The notes beneath the pieces were generated by a model. The model was not told the DNA's origin and ran no database searches. It worked only from the letters and a program-made list of their open reading frames with translations. A DNA stretch of 7,040 nt, taken from an uncultured Collinsella sp. (lineage in GTDB: Bacteria; Actinomycetota; Coriobacteriia; Coriobacteriales; Coriobacteriaceae). Position 1 is the first letter of the stretch; every line of letters begins with the position of its first letter. Shown in pieces: positions 1 through 6,074 of this stretch. A program made the position numbers and the translations under genes. The stretch is from assembly GCA_958350755.1 (NCBI GenBank), contig CATWID010000077.1, positions 1 through 7,040 of the forward strand, written 5' to 3'.

Positions 1-19
1 TCTTGTCCATCGTTGCCAC
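1..19 (-). CDS. possible 5' end of a divergent gene (only 6 codons visible)
   Basis: On the minus strand a GTG at 19-17 is followed in frame by GCA ACG ATG GAC AAG and then runs off the left edge, giving an N-terminus of M-A-T-M-D-K. A GGAG ribosome-binding site (complement of 25-28) lies five bases before the GTG, which is ideal spacing. An alternative in-frame ATG lies at 10-8 but is 14 bases from that site. A minus-strand TTGTCA and TATGCT pair (complement of about 70-96) could be a promoter, but its 15-bp spacer is short. Six codons cannot identify a product. A partner of the lactose system would be a natural guess, but nothing in the sequence shows it. The start could be a coincidence. 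Confidence 0.25.
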
Positions 20-147
20 TGCTTCTCCAGTCGGTTCCCTATCGATCGTTCTTTGCGTTCTAGCATACACTACCTGCCCGACTGACAAATCAGCCGTTTA
101 TCGGACAATATCGACCGTTCACCCGTAAATCCTTGTTGCTCTTCCAA

Positions 148-191
148 AAATGTCTTACGTTGTCATTAACGAAATGTCCTACGTTGTCATT
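148..191 (+). repeat. tandem 20-bp direct repeat, candidate operator
   Basis: Two copies of AAATGTCyTACGTTGTCATT lie at 148-167 and 172-191, differing at one base (T or C) and offset by 24 bp. A degenerate third unit may begin with AATGCCTT at 196. Each copy has outer dyad symmetry (AATGnC ... GnCATT), which fits a dimeric repressor site. The location just upstream of lacE suggests an operator for the lac regulator; the DeoR protein encoded at 5310-6074 is one candidate. That pairing is inference. Confidence 0.6.
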
Positions 192-199
192 TCGCAATG

Positions 200-218
200 C
201 CTTCCTTAAGCAGGAAGG
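200..218 (+). promoter_or_regulatory. small leader hairpin upstream of lacE
   Basis: CCTTCCT (200-206) pairs perfectly with AGGAAGG (212-218) around a 5-nt loop. Only three T residues follow, so it is not a standard terminator. GGAA at 213-216 could instead pair with TTCC at 220-223, a mutually exclusive fold. It may be a leader structure acting in attenuation or mRNA stability, or be incidental. Confidence 0.3.
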
Positions 219-295
219 TTTCCGGGCAGTCCTGACCATCCATCGACGACCAGTTCCATCCACATGCATCGCGCATCAAGCAGCAAAGGAGCTCT

Positions 296-2074
296 ATGGA
301 CGCCATCGTAAAGATGCTCGAAAAGCATCAACCGTTCTTTGAGAAGATCTCAAGGAACATCTACCTCCAGGCCATCAAAGACGGATTCCTTGGGTGCATG
401 CCCATCGTCCTCACCTCTTCGATCTTCCTGCTGATCGCCACGCTTCCCGGCGTGGTTGGCATCGCGCTGCCCCAACCGCTCATCGACTGGTGCAACAAGC
501 TGTACAACTTCACCATGGGCGTCATGGGCATCATGGTCGCCGGCACCACTGCCAAGAACTTTACGGCTTCTATGAACCGTCGCATGCCCGCCGGCAAAGT
601 GCTCAACGACGGTTCCACCATGGTGGCCGCCCAGTGCAGCATGCTGTTGCTCGCAGTCACGCAGTTCACCACCAAGCTCAACGGCTCCGAGCTTTCGGTC
701 TTCGATTGCACCAGCATGGGTACACGTGGTCTGTTCTCGGCCTATATCGCCGCGTTCATTACCGTGTGGGTCTATAAATTCTGCGTCTCGCGCGATCTGA
801 CCATTAAGCTGCCCAAGGAGGTCCCGGGCGCCATCGCTCAGAACTTCCGCGACATCATCCCCTTTGGCGGCGCCGTCATCATCTGCGGCATCATCGATGT
901 CATCGTGCGCAACCTCATGGGCGTTCCGTTCTCCGAGCTGCTTATCAAACTGCTCTCCCCGCTCTTTACCGCTGCAGAAACCTATCCTGGCCTCATCCTT
1001 ATCCAGGCAGCCACCGCGTTCTTCTGGTTCATCGGCGTCCACGGCCCCTCGATCGTCCAGCCGGGCATCGACCCCATCCGTCTTGCCAACCAGGCCGAGA
1101 ACCTGCAGGTTCTGCTGGCAGGTGGCCACCCCGCTCACTCCCTTACCTTTAACATGTCACTCGTGGGTGAGTTCGGCGGCACCGGCGCCACGTTCATCGT
1201 GCCACTTCTGCTGATTCTCTTTATGAAGTCCAAGCAGCTCAAAGCCGTCGGTAAGGCCTCGATTGTTCCTGTTGCCTTTGCTGTCAACGAGCCGCTGCTC
1301 TTTGGCGCGCCGATGATCCTTAACCCCTACATGCTCGTCCCCTTTGTTGCCGCCGGTTGCGTCAACGTGAGTGTTGCCAAGTTCTTTATCGATAATGTGG
1401 GCATGAACGGCTTCTCCTTCGTGGTGCCTTGGGCTACCCCTGCCCCCATCGGCATCTTCATCACCACGAACTTCCAGCTTATCGCCCTGGTATTTGTCGC
1501 GATTATCATCTTGCTGGACGCCATCATCTACCTGCCGTTCTTGAAGGCATACGATCAGCTGCTCTGCGACCAGGAGGCCGAGCGCGCCGCCGAGCTGGGT
1601 CTCGAGTCCGATGGTGCCGCTGCCATCGCCGCCAACACCCCTGCGCCCGCTGTCGAGCAGGCTCCCGCTTCCGTCGAGACGACTGTTGCCGCCGCCGACA
1701 GCAAGCCTGTCGCCGATCAGCCCGAGCCCGCTGCCGATGCATCCGCCAAGAAGGATGTCGATGGCCTGAAGGTCCTCGTCCTGTGCGCCGGCGCCGGCAC
1801 CTCTGCCATGCTCGCCAACGCCATCAAGGAAGGTGCCGCACAGACCGGAGAGAACATCGCTTCCTCCGCAGGCGCCTATGGCCAGCACACTGCCATCATG
1901 GATCAGTACGACGTCATCGTGCTCGCCCCGCAGGTTCGTAGCTACTACAACGACATGAAGGCTGACACCGATCGTCTGGGCATTAAGCTGCTCGCTCCCC
2001 GCGGTAAGGAATATATCGACCTTACTCGCGACCCCGCTGGCGCCATCAAGTGGCTCCGCGAGAACCTCGACTAG
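296..2074 (+). CDS. lacE: lactose-specific PTS permease, fused EIIC-EIIB (LacE)
   Basis: This inner-membrane permease imports lactose and phosphorylates it on entry. The 592-aa protein has the IIC-then-IIB order and length of LacE (about 570 aa). The N-terminus (PFFEKISRNIYLQAIKDGF, from about residue 13) matches known LacE proteins from memory. Roughly nine hydrophobic segments span residues 25-420. IIC hallmarks are the WFIGVHGPS segment with His249 and NEPLLFGAP with Glu332, corresponding to essential His and Glu of the lactose/cellobiose IIC family. An Ala/Pro/Glu-rich linker (about 435-486) leads to the IIB domain, whose phosphorylated cysteine is Cys497 in VLVLCAGAGTSAML. The conserved LAPQV follows. 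A good Shine-Dalgarno (285-291) fixes the start. No EIIA(Lac) gene is in the window, so that subunit must be supplied from elsewhere. It heads an operon with lacG. The linker is richer in Ala and Pro than in Firmicute LacE, as expected for higher GC. Confidence 0.95.
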   Translation: MDAIVKMLEKHQPFFEKISRNIYLQAIKDGFLGCMPIVLTSSIFLLIATLPGVVGIALPQPLIDWCNKLYNFTMGVMGIMVAGTTAKNFTASMNRRMPAGKVLNDGSTMVAAQCSMLLLAVTQFTTKLNGSELSVFDCTSMGTRGLFSAYIAAFITVWVYKFCVSRDLTIKLPKEVPGAIAQNFRDIIPFGGAVIICGIIDVIVRNLMGVPFSELLIKLLSPLFTAAETYPGLILIQAATAFFWFIGVHGPSIVQPGIDPIRLANQAENLQVLLAGGHPAHSLTFNMSLVGEFGGTGATFIVPLLLILFMKSKQLKAVGKASIVPVAFAVNEPLLFGAPMILNPYMLVPFVAAGCVNVSVAKFFIDNVGMNGFSFVVPWATPAPIGIFITTNFQLIALVFVAIIILLDAIIYLPFLKAYDQLLCDQEAERAAELGLESDGAAAIAANTPAPAVEQAPASVETTVAAADSKPVADQPEPAADASAKKDVDGLKVLVLCAGAGTSAMLANAIKEGAAQTGENIASSAGAYGQHTAIMDQYDVIVLAPQVRSYYNDMKADTDRLGIKLLAPRGKEYIDLTRDPAGAIKWLRENLD

Positions 2075-2088
2075 TTCCTCCCTCTGTT

Positions 2089-2115
2089 GGTGCCCGGATC
2101 CCCAGTTCGGGCACC
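2089..2115 (+). promoter_or_regulatory. intercistronic hairpin between lacE and lacG
   Basis: GGTGCCCG (2089-2096) pairs perfectly with CGGGCACC (2108-2115) over an 11-nt loop, and weak inner pairs could shorten that loop. It starts 15 bases after the lacE stop. No run of T follows (TCTCCCTATT), so it is unlikely to be an efficient terminator. Such hairpins often protect or set the level of upstream mRNA and so adjust permease-to-enzyme ratio; that role here is inference. Confidence 0.55.
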
Positions 2116-2149
2116 TCTCCCTATTCGTATCCCACAGAAAGGATGTCTC

Positions 2150-3571
2150 ATGACCAACCCTATGCAGTTCCCCGACGGCTTTGTGTTTGGCGGCGCCACC
2201 GCCGCTTACCAGGTTGAGGGCGAGACCCGCACGCACGGCAAGGGCAAAGTGCCCTGGGACGATTTCCTGGCTGCTCAGGGTCGCTTCTCCCCCGATCCTG
2301 CAAGCGATTTCTACAACAAGTATCCGGTCGATATCGACCTGTGCCAGCGCTTCGGCATCAACGGTATTCGCGTCTCTATCGCTTGGAGCCGTATCTTCCC
2401 CAGCGGCACCGGCGAGATTAACCCCGAGGGCGTCGCTTTCTATCACGAGCTTTTCGCCACCTGCAACAAAGCTGGCGTTATCCCCTATGTCACGCTAGAT
2501 CACTTCGATACGCCCGAAGCCTTTTATCAGAACGGCGGCGAGGGATTCCTGACGCGCACGACAATCGACGCCTTCGTCGAGTACGCAAAGTTCTGCTTTG
2601 CCGAGTTCACCGAGGTCAAGCACTGGTTTACCTTTAACGAGATTCCCGCAACTGCCGAGGGCAGCTTTATCGTCGGCAACTGGCCGCACGGCGAGAAGTA
2701 CCGCCTGGACAAGGCCTTCCAGCTCATGCACAACATGATGGTGGCCCACGCCAAGGCTGTCGTCGCCTTCCATGAGGGCGGCTTTGAGGGCGAGATCGGC
2801 ATTGTCCAGAACCTGGAGCCCAAGTATCCCCTCGACCCCAACAACGCCGCCGACTGCGAGGCAGCTCGCATGGCCGACGTCATCAACAACCGCTGGGTAC
2901 TCGACGCCACCTTCCGCGGCCACTATGCAGCCGACACCATGGAAGCTGCGACCAAGCTGGCCCATATCGCCGGCGGCGAGCTTGACGTCCGCGACGAGGA
3001 CATCGCCGCGCTGACCGCCGCGCTCCCCTACAACGATTGCCTGGGCGTCAACACCTACAAGTGCCAGTTCCTGCGTGCCGCCGAGGGCGAAAACGACATC
3101 AACCACAATGGCACCGGCGACAAGGGCTCCTCGCGCTGGTTCCTCAAGGGCGTGGGCGAGTCATGCGTGCGCGAAGGCGTACCCACCACCGATTGGGACT
3201 GGATTATCTATCCCGAGGGCCTCTACGACCTGCTGCTTCGTATTAAGAACGATTACCCCAACTACAAGAAGATCTACATCACCGAGAACGGCATGGGCTA
3301 TAAGGACGACTTTGAGGACGGCTTTATCGACGACGCCCCTCGTATCGATTACATGCGCCAGCATCTCGCGTGGATCCTCAAGGCAATCGACGGCGGCGTG
3401 AACGTCGACGGCTACTTTGTGTGGTCGCTGCAGGACCAGTTCTCCTGGACCAACGGTTATAACAAACGTTACGGCCTGTTCTACATCGACTTTGAGACCC
3501 AGAAGCGCTATCCCAAGGCGAGCGCGTACTGGTACAAGAACGTCGCGGAGACCGGCCTGCTCATGGCCTAA
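2150..3571 (+). CDS. lacG: 6-phospho-beta-galactosidase, GH1 family (LacG)
   Basis: This cytoplasmic retaining glycosidase cleaves lactose-6-phosphate, delivered by LacE, to glucose and galactose-6-phosphate. The 473-aa product is collinear with LacG proteins (about 468-470 aa) from FVFGGATAAYQVEG to SAYWYKNVAETG. The acid/base is Glu164 in TFNEI and the nucleophile is Glu379 in IYITENGMG. The phosphate-binding residues of LacG correspond to Ser432, Lys439 and Tyr441 in SWTNGYNKRYG. Trp433 beside Ser432 favours a 6-phospho-galactosidase over a 6-phospho-beta-glucosidase, where this position is usually small. The reading frame extends upstream to an ATG at 2087, but that start overlaps the intercistronic hairpin and has no ribosome-binding site. 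The ATG at 2150 has GAAAGGA six bases before it and gives the family N-terminus MTNPMQFPDGF. It is second in the lacE operon and ends shortly before a terminator. Confidence 0.95.
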   Translation: MTNPMQFPDGFVFGGATAAYQVEGETRTHGKGKVPWDDFLAAQGRFSPDPASDFYNKYPVDIDLCQRFGINGIRVSIAWSRIFPSGTGEINPEGVAFYHELFATCNKAGVIPYVTLDHFDTPEAFYQNGGEGFLTRTTIDAFVEYAKFCFAEFTEVKHWFTFNEIPATAEGSFIVGNWPHGEKYRLDKAFQLMHNMMVAHAKAVVAFHEGGFEGEIGIVQNLEPKYPLDPNNAADCEAARMADVINNRWVLDATFRGHYAADTMEAATKLAHIAGGELDVRDEDIAALTAALPYNDCLGVNTYKCQFLRAAEGENDINHNGTGDKGSSRWFLKGVGESCVREGVPTTDWDWIIYPEGLYDLLLRIKNDYPNYKKIYITENGMGYKDDFEDGFIDDAPRIDYMRQHLAWILKAIDGGVNVDGYFVWSLQDQFSWTNGYNKRYGLFYIDFETQKRYPKASAYWYKNVAETGLLMA

Positions 3572-3593
3572 CTTTTGCCGCATACCCCCTGTC

Positions 3594-3637
3594 GGCCGCA
3601 TGCGAATCCCTCCACGGGTTCGCATGCGGCCTTTTTT
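3594..3637 (+). terminator. Rho-independent terminator of the lacEG operon
   Basis: GGCCGCATGCGAA (3594-3606) pairs perfectly with TTCGCATGCGGCC (3619-3631). Three further inner pairs (one a G-U) leave a loop of about six bases. Six T residues follow directly (3632-3637). It lies 22 bases after the lacG stop and should end the lactose transcript before the Fic block. Confidence 0.93.
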
Positions 3638-3666
3638 GTTTTGAATCAGGCCTAGCGTGCCGCTCA

Positions 3667-3722
3667 TCTCAATCTGTAACATTTGGCCGAGTTTTTTCAC
3701 CCCCAACCGTTACTGATTGAGA
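3667..3722. repeat. 56-bp interrupted palindrome between lacG and the Fic gene
   Basis: The left arm (3667-3686) reads TCTCAATC-t-GTAAC-at-TTGG and the right arm (3703-3722) reads CCAA-cc-GTTAC-t-GATTGAGA, so 17 of 20 positions pair. The 16-base loop (3687-3702) contains six T residues followed by a run of C. It lies past the lac terminator and is not followed by a T tract, so it is not an ordinary terminator. It may be an operator, a structured RNA element, or the remnant of a small mobile or REP-like repeat. I could not relate it to a named family. Confidence 0.6.
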
Positions 3723-3781
3723 CAATTAGATAGTCAAATCCGCGCTTTCCGAGCAGCTGTCATGCGCACCTCTTACCTTGT

Positions 3782-3856
3782 TTTCAGTATCACGAACATA
3801 CTTTCGGTATCATTTCATGTTATTATGATACCGAAAGTATGTTCGTGATACTGAAA
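3782..3856. promoter_or_regulatory. 32-bp perfect inverted repeat, likely operator-promoter of the Fic gene
   Basis: Bases 3782-3813 are the exact reverse complement of 3825-3856, separated by 11 bases. Each arm carries two direct copies of a half-site 20 bp apart: TGATACCGAAAG (3826-3837) and TGATACTGAAAG (3846-3857), mirrored at 3801-3812 and 3782-3792. Four half-sites at two-helical-turn spacing suggest cooperative binding of two dimers. TATGAT (3824-3829), a 5/6 match to a -10 box, sits in the spacer and right arm, so a bound protein would block the promoter; no good -35 box is seen. The Fic Shine-Dalgarno (GAAAGGAG, 3853-3860) begins inside the right arm. If transcription started upstream, the RNA would fold into a 32-bp stem ending directly before that site. 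Confidence 0.85.
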
Positions 3857-3864
3857 GGAGCCAC

Positions 3865-5097
3865 ATGCGCCAGTTTGATTACGCCACAGTCCCAGCGGAA
3901 CTCGAAGCAACCCCAATCACCAATCTCCTTCTCTCGATACGCGAGCATAAAGGCCGACAACTTGTTCTGAGCCAAGTCAAACCCGAGCTTCTATCGTCCC
4001 TTATGGAGGAAGCTAAGATCCAAAGCACCCAATCCTCCAACGGACTTGAAGGAATTGTTACCACCCAAAAAAGGCTCAAAGCAATCATGGCGTATTCCAC
4101 CAAGCCAAGCTCCCGTGCAGAAGAAGAAATCGCTGGGTACCGAGACGCGCTGTCGCTTATTCACGAGCAGCACGATTTCATTCCCGTAACACCATCGGTC
4201 ATTTTGCAGCTGCATCGTGACCTCATGGCACACACAGCAATCTCGTATGGGGGCCATTGGAAAGACAGCGATAACGAAATCGTCTCCATCGACGATCAAG
4301 GTAATCGACTTGTGCGCTTTAGACCTCCTTCGGCTCTAGCAACCCCGGGACTTATCGAAGAAGCCTGTCGGTCCCTCAACGATGCCCTATCTCGCCAAGC
4401 TTGCGATCCCCTCCTTATATCACTCCGCTTTATCTTCGATTTTGTCAGCATTCATCCCTTCAACGATGGCAATGGCAGGATGAGCCGACTCCTTACAACG
4501 CTACTGCTCGAAAAGACTGGATACGACGTTGCGCGCTACGTCAGCATCGAACGACTTATTGAAGACAACAAGGCGCTCTACTACAGTGCCCTCGCTGCAA
4601 GTTCCACTGGATGGAATGAAAACGAAAACAGCGAGGTTCCCTTTATCCGGTTCATGCTCGGAACCATACTGGCGGCTTACCGACAGCTCGAACAGCACAC
4701 CCTGATTGAATTCAACACTCGCCCCATGTCGAAGCAAGCGCGCATAGCTGCTCTATTTCAGGAGAAACCCGGCGTCATTAAGAAATCCGACATCCAGTCC
4801 AACTGCCCCGATATCAGCGAGGTAACCGTTAAACGAACCCTCAGCCAGCTTGTTAGTTGCAGTGCAATCGAAAAAACAGGAGCGGGTCGTTCGACGGGCT
4901 ACATACTTAAAGACGTCCATGCTCTGGAATTATTCTTGCAATCTGTAATACCCAATAGCGAGCCAGCAATAAAACAAGGGCCCCCAAAGGATAAACTCCT
5001 TGAACGCATGAACCGCGCCGAAGATGAAAGCAGAGACGGACTCTACGAAGACTACGATTCATTCTCAAGGGATATCAAAGCGAGATACGGAGTCTAG
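3865..5097 (+). CDS. Fic-family protein AMP-transferase with inhibitory motif and C-terminal winged helix
   Basis: Fic enzymes transfer AMP, or sometimes other groups, to hydroxyl side chains of target proteins. This 410-aa protein has a Fic_N-like N-terminus. It carries an inhibitory motif S58-N-G-L-E62-G63 fitting [S/T]xxxE[G/N], which places it with class II Fic proteins that restrain themselves in cis. A flap segment (GHWKDSDNEI...VRFRPP) precedes a complete catalytic motif, HPFNDGNGRMSR at 197-208, with catalytic His197; Arg208 is the expected partner of Glu62. Residues 288-348 form a probable winged helix, with recognition helix near 318-329 (SEVTVKRTLSQL). A charged tail of about 60 residues follows, ending EDYDSFSRDIKARYGV. 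The start has a strong GAAAGGAG four bases upstream. The gene is alone, with a palindromic operator in front, suggesting autoregulation through the winged helix (inference). GC is about 42-52% in sampled lines versus about 65% in lacG, consistent with transfer. Target and trigger are unknown. Confidence 0.92.
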   Translation: MRQFDYATVPAELEATPITNLLLSIREHKGRQLVLSQVKPELLSSLMEEAKIQSTQSSNGLEGIVTTQKRLKAIMAYSTKPSSRAEEEIAGYRDALSLIHEQHDFIPVTPSVILQLHRDLMAHTAISYGGHWKDSDNEIVSIDDQGNRLVRFRPPSALATPGLIEEACRSLNDALSRQACDPLLISLRFIFDFVSIHPFNDGNGRMSRLLTTLLLEKTGYDVARYVSIERLIEDNKALYYSALAASSTGWNENENSEVPFIRFMLGTILAAYRQLEQHTLIEFNTRPMSKQARIAALFQEKPGVIKKSDIQSNCPDISEVTVKRTLSQLVSCSAIEKTGAGRSTGYILKDVHALELFLQSVIPNSEPAIKQGPPKDKLLERMNRAEDESRDGLYEDYDSFSRDIKARYGV

Positions 5098-5136
5098 CCA
5101 TATCTCAGAATGGCCTCACCCTTGTTGCCTAAAACT

Positions 5137-5260
5137 ATTTGCACGTCATTTCACGTCACTTTGACGCGTAAAATAACGCGCAAATTTTTACGCGCCATCA
5201 AATTTGACGCACAAATGGTGTTTTTACTTATTACGTGTCATTCTGCACGTCATATTGAAG
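5137..5260. repeat. CGTCA-rich, partly palindromic AT-rich intergenic element
   Basis: The 212-bp gap between the convergent Fic and DeoR genes holds repeated short motifs. TGCACGTCAT occurs at 5140-5149 and 5244-5253, CACGTCA again at 5152-5158, ACGTGTCA at 5233-5240, and TTTGACGC at 5160-5167 and 5203-5210. CGCGTAAAA (5165-5173) pairs perfectly with TTTTACGCG (5186-5194) over 12 bases. Outside it, ATTTGCACGTCA (5137-5148) pairs at 10 of 12 positions with TGACGCACAAAT (5205-5216). Five T residues at 5221-5225 follow the structure, so it could serve as a weak terminator for the Fic transcript, but the density of related motifs looks more like clustered protein sites. An ORF over it (5110-5313) has no ribosome-binding site and is rejected. 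Confidence 0.5.
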
Positions 5261-5309
5261 TGATAATCCCCGCGCCGGCAGAGGGCAGCAGTGTCTCCCG
5301 TAGCGCTAG

Positions 5310-6074
5310 TTAGCAAATGACCTGTGTATGTTCCTCGATGGCGGCACGATTCTCGGCGGTAATACCCGGCTCGCACACTACGGCGTCCAGGCTGTCCAGG
5401 CGGCAGAAGGTGTAGAAGTCGCGCTTGCCAATCTTGCTGGAATCGGCAATCAGATAGCGCGAGTCGGCCTTGCTAAAGGCGAGCTGCTGGATACGACCCT
5501 CATCCATATTGGATGTAGACACGTCGCCGTCCAGAATGCCGTTGGCACCGATAAACGCCGCGTCGATGCCCAGCGCACGTAGGGTATCCTCGGCCGTTGG
5601 TCCCACAAAAGCGGCGGTGCGGCGACGGTACATGCCGCCCACCAGGCACAGGTCGCAGTCTTCGCGCGCCTCGAGCAGGTTAAACACCGAAAGCGAATTG
5701 GTCACAATGCGCAGGCGAAACGTCGGCAGCATCGAGGCCATCTGCTCAACCGTGGTGCCCGTGCCCAAAAAGATGGTCGAGCCCTCCTCGATAAGCTCCA
5801 CAGCACGGCGCGCAATCTGCAGCTTTTCCTCGGCATGCTTAGTGCGCTTTTCGCTGTGCGAATACTCATGGCGCAACATAGCGTGCGGACGGCCCTGTGC
5901 ACTGCGGGCTCCGCCGTGCACGCGCTCAATCTCGCCTAGGCTCGCAAGTTCTTCGAGGTCGCGGCGAATCGTCATGTCCGAAACGCCCAACGCATCCGAA
6001 ATCTCTTTGACCGAGACCGTGCCCTGCTCCTCGAGCAGCTGACGAACCTTATCCTGTCGCTCTGCCTTAATCAC
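5310..6074 (-). CDS. DeoR/GlpR-family transcriptional repressor (LacR-like)
   Basis: This is a sugar-phosphate-responsive DNA-binding regulator. The 254-aa length is standard for the family. The N-terminal helix-turn-helix spans about residues 6-56, with VSVKEISDALGVSDMTIRR followed by DLEEL and the family signature IERVHGGA. The effector domain (about 75-232) has the isomerase-like fold motifs IFLGTGTT (101-108), VTNSL (124-128), VGGMYRRRTAAFVGP, AAFIGANG and SSKIGKRDF. The start is GTG at 6074-6072, with GAGGA (complement of 6081-6085) six bases before it. Lying next to galM and one gene away from lacEG, it could act like LacR, which responds to tagatose-6-phosphate in Firmicutes, or control galM alone. 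The sequence does not say which, so no symbol is given. It is convergent with the Fic gene. No clear terminator is seen after its stop. Confidence 0.92.
   Translation of the reverse strand: MIKAERQDKVRQLLEEQGTVSVKEISDALGVSDMTIRRDLEELASLGEIERVHGGARSAQGRPHAMLRHEYSHSEKRTKHAEEKLQIARRAVELIEEGSTIFLGTGTTVEQMASMLPTFRLRIVTNSLSVFNLLEAREDCDLCLVGGMYRRRTAAFVGPTAEDTLRALGIDAAFIGANGILDGDVSTSNMDEGRIQQLAFSKADSRYLIADSSKIGKRDFYTFCRLDSLDAVVCEPGITAENRAAIEEHTQVIC

Larger units (their letters stand above)
20..295. promoter_or_regulatory. intergenic control region upstream of lacE
   Basis: No gene is supported here. A short ORF beginning at 133 overlaps the lacE start and lacks a ribosome-binding site. The region contains a tandem 20-bp repeat (148-191), a hairpin (200-218) and the lacE Shine-Dalgarno AAAGGAG at 285-291, four bases before the ATG. 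TTGTCA, a 5/6 match to a -35 box, occurs in each repeat copy (160-165 and 184-189), but neither has a convincing -10 box at 16-18 bp, so the promoter is not placed. About 100 bases lie between the repeats and the start codon, enough for a leader that could be controlled after initiation. Confidence 0.5.

Noticed and set aside
148..191. CRISPR-like array
   Set aside because: Only two or three units with 4-bp gaps and no spacers of useful length; better read as tandem operator sites.
133..342. Short plus-strand ORF overlapping the lacE start
   Set aside because: No ribosome-binding site, spans the repeats and hairpin, overlaps lacE in another frame.
350..1138. Minus-strand ORF of 262 codons opposite the lacE 5' half
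   Set aside because: Composition rich in His, Asp and Gly, no ribosome-binding site, lies wholly inside the strongly identified lacE frame.
2087..2149. 21-residue N-terminal extension of LacG
   Set aside because: It would be encoded by the intercistronic hairpin, lacks a ribosome-binding site, and known LacG proteins start where the ATG at 2150 does.
1157..2446. Long minus-strand ORF of 429 codons opposite lacE and lacG
   Set aside because: It crosses two well-supported genes, has low-complexity Gly/Asp/Val-rich sequence typical of antisense shadows in GC-rich DNA, and matches no family.
3782..3856. Transposon terminal repeats or terminator
   Set aside because: The arms are only 11 bp apart with no gene between them, no T tract follows, and the right arm leads directly into the Fic ribosome-binding site.
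5110..5313. 67-codon plus-strand ORF after the Fic gene
   Set aside because: No Shine-Dalgarno before its ATG, its sequence is set by the CGTCA repeats, and it runs into the DeoR stop on the other strand.
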